Shown: positions 45,019 through 54,836, numbered from the stretch's first letter. The stretch is 64,000 bases of DNA from Bacteroidota bacterium (GCA_030706685.1 JAUZOA010000006.1:52644-116643), one strand, 5' to 3'. The notes: generated from the sequence alone by a model not told the origin. Program-made: numbers and translations.

Positions 45019-47400
45019 ATGGCCCTCTACTATTTACCACTACTTATCCGCAGCGACCGCTACTTTATCGCCAAGCTGGAAAGCGATGCCATTCCCGGCA
45101 ACCGGGAGAGAAGAGAATACAATTTTGTCGTTCCGGCGGATGATCGCGTGCTGGCGCCACTGATCACGATTGAAGACCCGGGGAAAGTAGCGTTGAATCA
45201 GATGGCCCCATCCGATCTCCAGGATATATTATTAAAGGAGTGTCATATTTCTTTGGTCAGGCAGGAGAACGGATTTGACCTGCAGATCAGGAAGAGTGAT
45301 TCATTCGGGGTGGATGCATTTTATGATGAAGAAAGCGGCTTGCGGCTTGACTATTCAACCGATCAAAGGAGAATCATTCTCGGGTATTACCGGTACAGGG
45401 TCAACTCATCTTCATTAAACATTAATGTCACGCTTGTCTTAAATGATAAGGAGACTTATTCCGGCCAATTCCAGTTTGCCGTTGCCCATTCAGGTGAATG
45501 TAACAGGGTGGTTATAGACTTTGGCAGCGAAGCCAGCCAGGTAGCTTATAAAAACTGCGGCCCCCAGTCTTCCGTCGTGCATTATGATATCCTGGAGAAT
45601 ATCATCAGTCGCCTGAATATTGCTGACGCGGAGAAGAATTATAAGCGGGAAGATTTTTTGAATAATGAAACGGGTCAGCCTTCTTTGTACCGCTCTTTTT
45701 ATGCCGTAAAGAAAGGGCTCACTAAAAACGAAAGAGATAATTTCCCTTTCAACTTTACCGATGATCTCGCTCATGATGAGATCCGTTTATTCATCACGCG
45801 GCAGGAAGTAAGCGCTACGCAGGTTTTCTTCAGGGATAATTATGAGATCATACCCAATCTTAAATTGGGGATAGAAAAAAGCCTGCAGCTATCCATTGAC
45901 CGCCGCCCGGAAGATTACAGCATTCGTTCCCATAAAAAAGAACTGATCAGCGCAGTATTGCTCCGGCTGCTGCGCGTGATGATCAATTCAAAGCCTGAAT
46001 TCAGCCAGGGAGGTTTGATCGTCACCCTGCTGGTACCGAATATCTATACTCAGCACGAAGTATTTGAATTGCTGAATGAATTAAGCAAACGTACAACGAT
46101 CCTTCTCGCATCATTGGGTATCGGGGACGATAAACTCTATATCGAGTATGAAACTATTTCAGAAAGCGACGCGGCGTTTATGGGCTACCAGCAAACGCAT
46201 GCTTCCGATACCCGGTTGGTCAATGGAGAAATGGCGCTGGTAATTGATTGCGGCAAGGGAACCACCGATATTTCCATCCTGCTGGCAGACGATAACGAGA
46301 ATTACTCGAGTTTTTTCCGGACAGGTTTCGCGGGCGCTGGCAATGTATTGTCCTATGGATTCGCGGAGGACCTCCTCACATTGGTGCTGCGCACTATCCC
46401 CGGTAATAATGATGTAGTCATAAAGGATTTTATCCATAAATATATATTGGACCAGAACCTGACGGTAGATGTGCTGAACTTTATCCAGTTCCTCGAAAGC
46501 CAGAAGAAGAGGTATAAAAACCTGGAGGTTGTCGGCATCAATGAATTTTCGCAGCTTACGGAGTTGTCGGAAAGTACGGAACGTACGATTGCCAATCTTT
46601 ATAAAGATCAGTCAACCTTATTGCAATATGCTGAAGCCATTTTAAAAGGAAGAAGTATACGATGGGATGATGAGATCACCGGTTTGATCAGTAAAGCGAC
46701 GGATTGTATTGTTCATTGCATCGTTGGCAGTATCAGGGATGTGATCACTAAGGACATTAAGAAAAGAATCAAAGCGGTCATGCTTAGCGGCCGTGGTTTT
46801 TATTTTGATGAGCTGAGGCTGAAACTCGAAAAAGCGCTGCGGCAAATTCTCCATGACCATGTAAAAGTTCATACGGTCATCCCGGGGCGGGCGCTGAACA
46901 ATAAGAATGTGGCCGTTTATGGCGCCTTCAGCGGGGCTTATAAAATAACAGACTTCACCGGCATTCCTATTGATAAAGAAGAAGGCCTGTCGAAAAATAA
47001 TGACATACTGAATAATAATATGTATCTATACCGCGGTATCAAAATAGAACCGGGCAACGATATACTTTATAATACTTCTATAGTGAGACGGAATAACCAG
47101 CAATTAAAATCTTTCAAAAACAAGGCCATTGATATTTATTTCACCCGGGATAATATCTACCTGCGGCTGATGGAAAACCAAAAAGTGAAAGATGTCAGGT
47201 CGTTGTACAATATCCTTACTTCCATTGCTGAAGTCTATTCACCGGTACAGGATATGAAAGTTATTTCGATGTTTCCTAATTACAGCGGCGAACTGGCTTC
47301 CGTGAATACGGTATACAACGATATCGCCAGGGACAAGGAATTGGCGGAGAACAGCCCGGTTAAAAAAACGAAAGGTATTCTTCAATTTTTCCAGTTTTAA
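45019..47400 (+). CDS. Hsp70/actin-fold ATPase of the SEDS-PBP cassette
   Basis: This 793-residue soluble protein has the complete set of actin-superfamily nucleotide motifs: phosphate-1 VVIDFGSEASQVAY (164-177, D167), a connect-1-like ISESDAAFMGYQ (380-391), phosphate-2 ALVIDCGKGTTDISIL (406-421, D410, D417), an Hsp70-like FAGAGNVLSYGFAEDLL (437-453), the adenosine motif AVMLSGRGFYFDEL (586-599) and connect-2 NKNVAVYGAFSGAY (628-641). Residues 1-160 are an extra beta-rich N-domain, and about 480-570 a helical insertion. It is neither DnaK (no substrate domain) nor MreB (too long, no typical MreB runs). The stop is 13 bases before the next gene. I infer an ATP-driven regulator or filament for the SEDS-PBP protein. 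Confidence 0.8.
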   Translation: MALYYLPLLIRSDRYFIAKLESDAIPGNRERREYNFVVPADDRVLAPLITIEDPGKVALNQMAPSDLQDILLKECHISLVRQENGFDLQIRKSDSFGVDAFYDEESGLRLDYSTDQRRIILGYYRYRVNSSSLNINVTLVLNDKETYSGQFQFAVAHSGECNRVVIDFGSEASQVAYKNCGPQSSVVHYDILENIISRLNIADAEKNYKREDFLNNETGQPSLYRSFYAVKKGLTKNERDNFPFNFTDDLAHDEIRLFITRQEVSATQVFFRDNYEIIPNLKLGIEKSLQLSIDRRPEDYSIRSHKKELISAVLLRLLRVMINSKPEFSQGGLIVTLLVPNIYTQHEVFELLNELSKRTTILLASLGIGDDKLYIEYETISESDAAFMGYQQTHASDTRLVNGEMALVIDCGKGTTDISILLADDNENYSSFFRTGFAGAGNVLSYGFAEDLLTLVLRTIPGNNDVVIKDFIHKYILDQNLTVDVLNFIQFLESQKKRYKNLEVVGINEFSQLTELSESTERTIANLYKDQSTLLQYAEAILKGRSIRWDDEITGLISKATDCIVHCIVGSIRDVITKDIKKRIKAVMLSGRGFYFDELRLKLEKALRQILHDHVKVHTVIPGRALNNKNVAVYGAFSGAYKITDFTGIPIDKEEGLSKNNDILNNNMYLYRGIKIEPGNDILYNTSIVRRNNQQLKSFKNKAIDIYFTRDNIYLRLMENQKVKDVRSLYNILTSIAEVYSPVQDMKVISMFPNYSGELASVNTVYNDIARDKELAENSPVKKTKGILQFFQF

Positions 47401-47413
47401 TAACCCCTTCACT

Positions 47414-48388
47414 ATGAAATATAAACTACTGTTTCTTTTATTCTTTCTTTCACTGCTTATCCATGTTGATGCGCAGCAACAACCGGAGCGCACAAAGCTT
47501 CGCGTTGTTGATACGCTGACGAAGCAGGAGAGAGCTAATCGCAACCCGGTTATCCTGAAAACGGAACTGGATTCCCTTATCCAGTTATACCTGGCGAAGA
47601 TTCCGCCTGTAAAGCCACAGGAACCGGTCAGGGAAGTGATCAATAAGATTCCGTCCTGGGTTACAGGAGCCGGCATCGGCGCCTTGCTGCTGATCACCCT
47701 GCTGCTTTGGGTATTATTCAGGTATCACAAAAGACTTAACCGGGCAATCGCGGATCTGAAACGATTGATACAAAATGTCGAGTTCTATTCCGCGGCCGCA
47801 TCTGCTGGCGAGAATACGGGTTCCAGGAATAAAACAGCATTGGAAAAAAAGATAAATGAGTTAAGCGCTGAACTCGACAAACAAAAAAAAGCTCACCAGT
47901 TTACCCTGCAGGAATATGAATCAGTGAAAAAAGCGATTGCTGAAGTATATAAAGTGAAGAACTATCCGTTTTACGACAAGGCTAAGGGAGAAGGACAGAT
48001 GATAAAGAACCTGCTGATCACGGAAAGAACCGTGGCCCTGCATGCTTTTGAAAAATTTATGAAGCCGGTGATCCAGATAACCGATGCGAATAAAAATAAC
48101 CCGGCAAAGATCAGTGCAACGGATAGTGAGAAATTACTTGAACTGCTGGTATCGCTTTCCCTTTATTATATCGAATATTTATACCTGCGCATCAACGATC
48201 TTTCTGTAGGCGGCAATATGGTGCAGAGGATCGGGAGCAACGGGAAAGGTATTGATCCCGCTTTATTGAAAAAATTGAATGTGGAGCATGGCAGCAGGGC
48301 ATTGGTATTGCGAATGGCTTTGAATAAGTCAGGCATCACCAAACTGAGTTATCCTGTTTTTGATGAAACTGACCTGAATAATTTTTAA
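47414..48388 (+). CDS. Membrane coiled-coil protein of the SEDS-PBP cassette
   Basis: This 324-residue protein has a cleavable signal peptide (1-20, VDAQ), a short periplasmic part, one membrane helix (about 82-103), and a cytoplasmic coiled coil (about 140-185: LEKKINELSAELDKQKKAHQ) followed by a helical domain. No family is recognised. Its cytoplasmic face could bind the ATPase encoded just before it, while the helix places it beside the SEDS-PBP protein encoded 8 bases after it. This layout recalls adaptors such as RodZ or MreC in the elongation complex, but there is no sequence match that I can see. Confidence 0.75.
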   Translation: MKYKLLFLLFFLSLLIHVDAQQQPERTKLRVVDTLTKQERANRNPVILKTELDSLIQLYLAKIPPVKPQEPVREVINKIPSWVTGAGIGALLLITLLLWVLFRYHKRLNRAIADLKRLIQNVEFYSAAASAGENTGSRNKTALEKKINELSAELDKQKKAHQFTLQEYESVKKAIAEVYKVKNYPFYDKAKGEGQMIKNLLITERTVALHAFEKFMKPVIQITDANKNNPAKISATDSEKLLELLVSLSLYYIEYLYLRINDLSVGGNMVQRIGSNGKGIDPALLKKLNVEHGSRALVLRMALNKSGITKLSYPVFDETDLNNF

Positions 48389-48396
48389 ATACCGCC

Positions 48397-51300
48397 ATGC
48401 TCAGGATAATCACAAGTCTTTCCTTTTTGTATGCTTTTGTCATAACGGTATTGCTGGTATACGGTTTATTCTATTACCGTGATTTTGTAAGATCGTCATG
48501 GCGGCATAAGAAATTCCCTTTTGTTTTCGGGCTTATTAGTGCTGGCTGTGTTGCTTTTCTCTGGGTAAATATACATGCCACGCTAAAGCTGGAAACATTT
48601 AGCAGCCCGGATCATCATTTTATCAGGCAAGATGGCTTTCTTATCAAAAAAAATATTGAGCTTGGAAGATCGGATACTGTAAATTTTAACGGCAATTCCT
48701 TCAACAGTTTTGTATTAACGAAGAAAAATGGACAGGTAACCATCCATTCCGGATATTCTGAGGATCCTTTTTACTCGGGAACGGGAGATAAATTTCAATT
48801 AGTATCGGTTACTTATCCTGCGCCCGGGCATTCGGTTTCATTTGATTATGATACTGTTTCAGCCACGATTAAAGCGGGCACAGAAGATGGTTTTGAATTG
48901 TCCCTGAACGGGCATCTTTATAAAACGGGGATGAAAATCAGGAAAGGCTCCTCACTCTGGAATATCCTCAAAGAAGAGAACTCTTTTATCAATTCGGGTT
49001 ATTATACCGATGAAAAACTTTCGGCCTGCCTCCGGCATATCATGGTGGTAAGAAATGATGTTTCCCGGAAAGAAGGAGGTGAGTTGAAATTCTTTATTTC
49101 AGGCAGAATATTTCAGTACGGGAAAAATATAAGCTATGATCAGCGGCCTGTACGGGCAAGCGATCTTCAATTTAAAAGTATTATTGCCGACAAAAGCCTG
49201 GTGGGATGGGGCATTGGGTTCCTGGATAATAGTAAGAATCAGTTCCGGGTGAGTTATTCAGGAAATGATAGTTTTTTAGTGATCAACCGTTATCCTGTTT
49301 CTTATCCATTGACAGAGGAGCATAACAATGACTGGTCGGAACACGGAGTAACTAAATTTTTGCTTTCTGATTCAAAGGACATGCTGAATATGGCGGCTGT
49401 TTTCAGGGAAGGCTTCCTGTTCCCGTCTTTTGAGCAGGACAGCAGCATGAATTTTTCCCCGGTATTATTAAGCTACCAAAAATCCCCGGGGAATCAACCA
49501 GTCCGGTTAAGCGCGAGATGGGTGAATCAACCTTCTTTGTTTGCCGGTATAGATAATGACAAACTGGTTCTTCCTGCGAGGTCAGGTAATTTTAACTGGA
49601 TCTTTTCTATACATAATACATTCGATTGGGAGTTTGGGAATAATACAATGGCATGGGGAGTATGGCAGTGGTTATTATTCGGAAGCCTGGGCTTTTTTAT
49701 AGCGCTTATCTTTTTTACATCCCTGGTTACACCGGCTGAACAATTGAGCTGGGTATGGCAGTTGCTTTCTTCGGTAACTATTGTGTTGCTGACTACCCGG
49801 TTTTTTCTTTACTGGCGCTATAAGAGTTTTCCGCCTTATGAAGGAATGGATCTTCCTTCGTTGCAACAACTGAATAGTTTTTGGAATTTCGGGATCATCG
49901 TTTTTGCCGCGATGGTTCTGGCTATCATTTTTGGTTTTAGGTTTATCAGGTATGCAGGGACCTTCCTTCGGACTCAATCAGCTCTGCTATTAAAAAAAGA
50001 CTGGAAGAAGCCTGCGGCCATTTCCCTGCCGGTTTATGAAAGGATCAGCGGCTTCCTAAAAAACTCAGCCTGGATAAAACGTTATGGAGCCGGGGCCATT
50101 TTCTTTTCCGTTTGGCTCATGATACTTGCCATCGCAAGCGGGCTGGCTTTTATTCAACATTTTGACCCGGGTACCTGTCGTCACCTGGCTATCGGGTTAA
50201 TGGTTCTGTATTTTATTTTTGTTATTGTTTCCTATCAACGATCGCCATTAGTCGCCGCTGCTGAAAAAAGCTGGTGGAGGATCCATACAGCAAAAAAAGC
50301 CGACCTGCTTATCAACAACCCGGTAAAAGTATTGTTGTCTATAAGCCTGCTCGCTGTTTTTGTGTTCATTGATATCGGGTTTGCCATTGTCTTTTTGAAT
50401 TTCCTTTTATTTCATGAAGCATTTCTTTGTATTAATTATGCTATAGGCGGCTTATCAGCGGGCAATCGCAGGAATGCAACTTTGTTTGGCGTTTCAGGAC
50501 TTATATATCTCTTACTTTTTACTGTTAACCTTTGGTTCGCGCCCTATATTTTCCGGTGGCTACTCAATTTACCCCAATCATTCTACCTGGCGGCTTATAT
50601 TCTTTTTGCCATTGCATTAAGTTATAACCTTCTTCGTCTTTTTACCAGCATGGCTCCGGGAAGAAAAAGGCAAACCGGCGCTGTGATCACGGTTGCCCTT
50701 TTTCTCATTACTTTTTTCTTTTTTCCCAAAGAAAGGATACTGGAGAAGGCAGCGATGACGAAATACAGGATTGATGTGCTGACGATGCCGGTTGATAAAG
50801 CGATTGAATCGGCTTATACCGAAGGGAAAACATACGAACCTGTGATCAGGGCTGCGCAAAACCAATGGTTCATCAATACGCTTACCTATGAAAAAAATAA
50901 CCCTGCTGTTCAGTCGGTGGGTTTTCACCTGCTTCCTCATGCTCCGCAAAACAAAGGAGCAAAATACAATGCGCAAGCCACTGATCTTGTAGCCAGCCGC
51001 TTCTTCCTGGCTGAACATGGCAAGTGGTCGGTATTACTGTATGTTCTGTTACTGATCCTGCCTACAACGATGCTGGCTTCTTTTTACAAACTCTATCCTG
51101 ATTTTACCAACAGGACGAACAGGACTTATCCCGCTATTATTGCCGGTTTTTCCATATTGAATTACCTGCTTATTTCAGCTTTGCTGGTTATTCTCGCGGC
51201 AACCGGCCGTTATATTTTTTTCGGCCAGGACCTTCCTTTTGGCAGTATCTTAAGCAAGCAGTCTATCCTGTTTCCGTCAGTGCTTATTATTACAGTGATA

Positions 51301-53670
51301 CTGTTGTTCCGGGATATTTCTCCTGAGTATTATTCAAACAGGAAAAAAATCATTCCGGGTTTCGCTGTTTTTGTAGTACTGGCGTTGCTACTTTTCTTTT
51401 TCAAACCGGGCTTCAACAAGAATAAAGAATTCAATGCAGGCGATTTGGCAAAGAACCTGGACAATTTCATACAACTGCATTTGCAACCGTTGCTGGATAA
51501 TTTTGATACAGCCCGTTCCACCAGGCGATATTCAATGGCAAAAAAGGATCAATTATTTACTGATTCGGTCCGCAGGATGATCGCGTCGGGCGACTTTGAT
51601 GGCGAAAACAAATTTTTTACCAACGAGCTGGGCAAATACACACGAAAAAACTTTCCGGGTCACTTGGATGAAAGCAGCATGCTTTATCTCGACCTGTATT
51701 CGGGCAAACCTCAACTGGCAGTGAATGAAAATTATTTCCGTGTTGAACCACCGCCTCACCTCCAGCAATCATGGACAGGAAATGTGCTGGGTGATTCAAC
51801 CCTTTATAATATTGTTTTGTGGGATGGTAATAACGGATCAATGATAAGGAAAAGAGTGACCGGGTTTACCGGCGAACCGGATACCAGGCTGAATGATAAA
51901 CTGAGCTTATCATTCCGTTTGCCGGCAAGCGGCAATATCTATAAAGATCTGTACTTGGTTAATAAAGGGGCGTCCCTTTTGACTCTTCAGTGCAGCACAA
52001 AACAATTGATATTAAAACCAAACGACAGCATCAAATTATTCAATCCTTCACGAATCGTTATTTGCGACCCGGGGATGGAACAGGGAAAAGTTTTGATCGT
52101 GGAGCCTGATGCTTATATGGAGAATTACTATGTGAATGGCAGCCGGTTTTATGTGTATCCGCTGGGGAACAGGTTTACCTGGGCAAGAAATTTCGCAGAA
52201 AGTATTGCATCCGGTTATGCAGCAGGAAAGGAATCTTCAGCCAATGCTTTTGTTTCTTTTGATTTTGGGTTGATGGACTCGCTGACATCCGGGATACAGG
52301 GGATGATGAAAAAAGATACAGCGTATAAGAAAGGAGCTGAATACGGTATTTGTGTCGCCGATGGAAATGGCAGGTTTATCGCGATGGCTGATTTTATCAA
52401 AGATATGGTACGCCCTGATCCTAACAATAAAGCAGAGTTTGCCAAAGCCCTTACGGGAGAAAATGGATTTATAGCCCAGTCACTCTTAAGAAAACAAATT
52501 GGCAATATTAATTTGCTCAGGCTGAATCCCGGGCCGGGTTCTACTTTCAAGCCCATTGTTTTTTCAGCGATCGCGTCACAATTAGATATGGACTGGGATG
52601 CGTTTGTTTCGGAAGGTTTCTCAGAACCGCAACGCTACTATGGTGGGGAAAGAGTAGCTGAATATGATTTTGAAAAAAATAACGGGCGAATCAATAACGT
52701 AATTGATTACCTGAAATATTCTGATAATTATTATCATTCAAACGTTTTGTTGCTTGGTTCTTATCCAAAGCAAGACCCGGATAAATTATTATCCAGTGCT
52801 TTTGTACAAAGGAACCCGGGTACCGGCCTGCACTGGCCATATTTCACTTATCATGAAACGCAATACTGGCTGAATGGTTTTAAGAACTGGCCGGGTTATG
52901 CCGACGGGCAGGTGAACTTTGGTTTGGATAGTTCGTTCACCTCCATCGGGCTTAATAGTAATTACGGTATTTATACCCATGCGGCTGGTAAAAGCTTCGA
53001 TATGTTTACTTCTTCGTATGATTCATCACTTTTTTTAGATGCGTATAAAAAATCAGGATTTATTTTACCGGAGTATTCTTTATTCGATCAGCAGGGGGCT
53101 AATGTGAACAGGAAAATACCCTATGATGTATTTGCAAGTTGTTTGCGCGGTCATGTAAAGGGTAGCAGCCAGGTAATGGTGACCCCGGCCAAAATGGTGG
53201 AAGCATTTGGAAAAATGATCAGCCAGAACCGCAACTACGCGCTTACGCTGAACCCTTATGCTACGGGCCATGAGTTCTCTCCCTTTGCTGTTGACCATAG
53301 CATAGCTTATAACAATTATCTTTCGCTTATGCGGGAAAGTGTTTTTGCAGGCATGAAAGAAGTGCTGAGGTCAGGAACGGCCGCGGGGCTTGGCGCTTTG
53401 CTGAAGAGTAAATCGTCTTATTATTATTATGCTAAAACAGGAACAACCGGTGACAATGAGGCAAAGACCAAATCCAAGTTACTGGCCATTGTTATTTCCC
53501 AAAAAGATATAAGCGATCCGGGCTTTAATTTCCGGGACAATAAATTCTATACGATCTATTTTACTTTGCAGAATGGTCCCGCAAAGCAAAATGAACAATT
53601 CGAAGCCGAAATCATAAAGTATATCGAACAATCACATGCCTTCAATGTGTATATGAATAGAAAAGATTAG
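48397..53670 (+). CDS. SEDS (FtsW/RodA-like) glycan polymerase fused to a class B PBP transpeptidase
   Basis: This 1757-residue protein starts with two helices (5-27, 41-60), a 360-residue beta-rich outer domain and two more helices (421-471). Ten helices (about 495-971) follow in SEDS order: the large loop between helices 7 and 8 carries LLPHAPQ and ATDLVASRFFLAEHG (861-875), where D863 matches the essential Asp of RodA/FtsW, and the loop between helices 9 and 10 carries FFGQDLPFGS (941-950), matching LPF-S. A single helix (985-1002), a pedestal (1010-1250) and a transpeptidase domain come next, with STFK (S1382, K1385), SDN (1442-1444) and KTGT (1680-1683). No GT51 motifs are seen. It should polymerise and cross-link peptidoglycan in one chain. 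The PBP part is certain; the SEDS part is a strong motif and topology reading. Confidence 0.85.
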   Translation: MLRIITSLSFLYAFVITVLLVYGLFYYRDFVRSSWRHKKFPFVFGLISAGCVAFLWVNIHATLKLETFSSPDHHFIRQDGFLIKKNIELGRSDTVNFNGNSFNSFVLTKKNGQVTIHSGYSEDPFYSGTGDKFQLVSVTYPAPGHSVSFDYDTVSATIKAGTEDGFELSLNGHLYKTGMKIRKGSSLWNILKEENSFINSGYYTDEKLSACLRHIMVVRNDVSRKEGGELKFFISGRIFQYGKNISYDQRPVRASDLQFKSIIADKSLVGWGIGFLDNSKNQFRVSYSGNDSFLVINRYPVSYPLTEEHNNDWSEHGVTKFLLSDSKDMLNMAAVFREGFLFPSFEQDSSMNFSPVLLSYQKSPGNQPVRLSARWVNQPSLFAGIDNDKLVLPARSGNFNWIFSIHNTFDWEFGNNTMAWGVWQWLLFGSLGFFIALIFFTSLVTPAEQLSWVWQLLSSVTIVLLTTRFFLYWRYKSFPPYEGMDLPSLQQLNSFWNFGIIVFAAMVLAIIFGFRFIRYAGTFLRTQSALLLKKDWKKPAAISLPVYERISGFLKNSAWIKRYGAGAIFFSVWLMILAIASGLAFIQHFDPGTCRHLAIGLMVLYFIFVIVSYQRSPLVAAAEKSWWRIHTAKKADLLINNPVKVLLSISLLAVFVFIDIGFAIVFLNFLLFHEAFLCINYAIGGLSAGNRRNATLFGVSGLIYLLLFTVNLWFAPYIFRWLLNLPQSFYLAAYILFAIALSYNLLRLFTSMAPGRKRQTGAVITVALFLITFFFFPKERILEKAAMTKYRIDVLTMPVDKAIESAYTEGKTYEPVIRAAQNQWFINTLTYEKNNPAVQSVGFHLLPHAPQNKGAKYNAQATDLVASRFFLAEHGKWSVLLYVLLLILPTTMLASFYKLYPDFTNRTNRTYPAIIAGFSILNYLLISALLVILAATGRYIFFGQDLPFGSILSKQSILFPSVLIITVILLFRDISPEYYSNRKKIIPGFAVFVVLALLLFFFKPGFNKNKEFNAGDLAKNLDNFIQLHLQPLLDNFDTARSTRRYSMAKKDQLFTDSVRRMIASGDFDGENKFFTNELGKYTRKNFPGHLDESSMLYLDLYSGKPQLAVNENYFRVEPPPHLQQSWTGNVLGDSTLYNIVLWDGNNGSMIRKRVTGFTGEPDTRLNDKLSLSFRLPASGNIYKDLYLVNKGASLLTLQCSTKQLILKPNDSIKLFNPSRIVICDPGMEQGKVLIVEPDAYMENYYVNGSRFYVYPLGNRFTWARNFAESIASGYAAGKESSANAFVSFDFGLMDSLTSGIQGMMKKDTAYKKGAEYGICVADGNGRFIAMADFIKDMVRPDPNNKAEFAKALTGENGFIAQSLLRKQIGNINLLRLNPGPGSTFKPIVFSAIASQLDMDWDAFVSEGFSEPQRYYGGERVAEYDFEKNNGRINNVIDYLKYSDNYYHSNVLLLGSYPKQDPDKLLSSAFVQRNPGTGLHWPYFTYHETQYWLNGFKNWPGYADGQVNFGLDSSFTSIGLNSNYGIYTHAAGKSFDMFTSSYDSSLFLDAYKKSGFILPEYSLFDQQGANVNRKIPYDVFASCLRGHVKGSSQVMVTPAKMVEAFGKMISQNRNYALTLNPYATGHEFSPFAVDHSIAYNNYLSLMRESVFAGMKEVLRSGTAAGLGALLKSKSSYYYYAKTGTTGDNEAKTKSKLLAIVISQKDISDPGFNFRDNKFYTIYFTLQNGPAKQNEQFEAEIIKYIEQSHAFNVYMNRKD

Positions 53671-53752
53671 TCATTATCACCCATTTCCCTGTCGATACGG
53701 GGTCAATAAGAGCCATATACAGTTTATTAATAAGAATAGCTTCTCTCAATGA

Positions 53753-54217
53753 TTATTTTCCCCATTCCCATAACCCCCATTTGACTGAATCGGGAATTTT
53801 TTCGCCACATTGTTTAAGTGTAAGCAGGATATTCCCGCGGTGATGGGATTCGTGGGAGACCAGGTAACCGGTAAAGGGCAGGATGCCTTTTTTAAAGCTT
53901 TTCACTTTTCCGCCATCATCCCAGCTCCTCCTGATCAGTTCTTCTATGCCTTTAGCGGAATCTTCAAAGGCCTTGCGCAATGCCTTCCTGTTAAAAGGGG
54001 CTTCTTTATCTATCGCTTTGTATTTTTTGAAAATATCGCCGGCGCATGTCTCAAGCCAGGTCATGCGGACATTGTGCATATGCACAAATTGCTGGTATAC
54101 TGTTCTGCCACCGCGGGCGCTCAGGGTTTTTTCCATGCCTGTATCGGTGATATTATCGATTACAAGGATGTTCATGCGGTTGTTGATCTGCCAGGTATCT
54201 ACCAGTTGTTCTTTCAT
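53753..54217 (-). CDS. DinB-family putative metal-dependent protein
   Basis: This 154-residue four-helix protein has His residues at the usual metal positions: VHMHNVRMTWL near the N-terminal third and VSHESHHRGNILLTL near the C-terminus, with WLETCAGD between. DinB/YfiT proteins bind nickel or zinc and some are thiol transferases; the substrate cannot be told. It stands alone between the SEDS-PBP gene (convergent) and the DUF1573 pair. Confidence 0.85.
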   Translation of the reverse strand: MKEQLVDTWQINNRMNILVIDNITDTGMEKTLSARGGRTVYQQFVHMHNVRMTWLETCAGDIFKKYKAIDKEAPFNRKALRKAFEDSAKGIEELIRRSWDDGGKVKSFKKGILPFTGYLVSHESHHRGNILLTLKQCGEKIPDSVKWGLWEWGK

Positions 54218-54246
54218 AGACTTCTGTTTTGCGGAGACTGCAAATA

Positions 54247-54278
54247 TAAAATCCCCGCACGTGGGTGCAGGGATTTTT
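54247..54278 (-). terminator. Terminator after the DUF1573 gene pair
   Basis: AAATCCCCGCAC and GTGCAGGGATTT pair over 12 bases with one mismatch around a 4-base loop, followed on the minus strand by TTTTATATTT. It lies 22 bases after the stop at 54300. Confidence 0.7.
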
Positions 54279-54299
54279 ATAGTATTGAAGCGATTGTTC

Positions 54300-54836
54300 T
54301 TAATTATTGGGCTTAGCTGGTGTCTGTGCCGGCGTTTGAGTTGCAGCTACTACTTCACCTGTGATCTGTACGATTTTTTCCTGGGTAATGCCTGCTAACT
54401 TGATATGAACATCTTTGGTAAATGATCCGGGGTTAGCGGCATTATATTGTACTTTAAGTTTGGTAGTGGCTCCGGGAGCGATGGGCTCAGTTATTTTTTC
54501 AGGAGTAGTACAGCCACAGCTTGCATAGGTATTTTCAACTACTAATGGCTTGGCACTTGTATTCTTGATTTCGAAAGAATAAGTTACCGGGGTACCCTGG
54601 GGTATCTTTCCGAAATCATGTTTGGCAGTATTTACTTTCATTACATCGTCAGGCGTTGGTTGCCCGTCAGTGCTTGTTGCTGCAGTGGTAGGTCCGGTAA
54701 CAACAGTTTTGACATCACCACCGGGTGTTTTTACTGCTTCTTTAGTTACTTTGGGTTTTCCTTCGCTTTTTGTCGCTTGCCCCATTACATTAAGGCAAAA
54801 AATAGAGGCGGTTGCAATTAATACAATCTTCTTCAT
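54300..54836 (-). CDS. DUF1573 exported Ig-like protein (second of pair)
   Basis: This 178-residue protein has a signal peptide (about 1-20), a Thr/Pro-rich linker and one DUF1573 domain: HDFGKIPQGTPVTYSFEIKN, then YASCGCTTPEKITEPIAPG. The SCGCT run is the hallmark of the family, an Ig/ASPM-like beta sandwich of the envelope with unknown role, abundant in Bacteroidota. It follows the first DUF1573 gene by 11 bases and ends in a Pro/Gln/Thr-rich tail. Confidence 0.92.
   Translation of the reverse strand: MKKIVLIATASIFCLNVMGQATKSEGKPKVTKEAVKTPGGDVKTVVTGPTTAATSTDGQPTPDDVMKVNTAKHDFGKIPQGTPVTYSFEIKNTSAKPLVVENTYASCGCTTPEKITEPIAPGATTKLKVQYNAANPGSFTKDVHIKLAGITQEKIVQITGEVVAATQTPAQTPAKPNN

Noticed and set aside
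45019..47400. Calling the ATPase DnaK or MreB
   Set aside because: It has no substrate-binding domain like DnaK, is more than twice the length of MreB, and the motif wording differs from both.
48397..53670. Reading the large protein as a class A (bifunctional GT51) PBP
   Set aside because: No GT51 glycosyltransferase motifs were seen; the membrane part has ten helices like SEDS instead.
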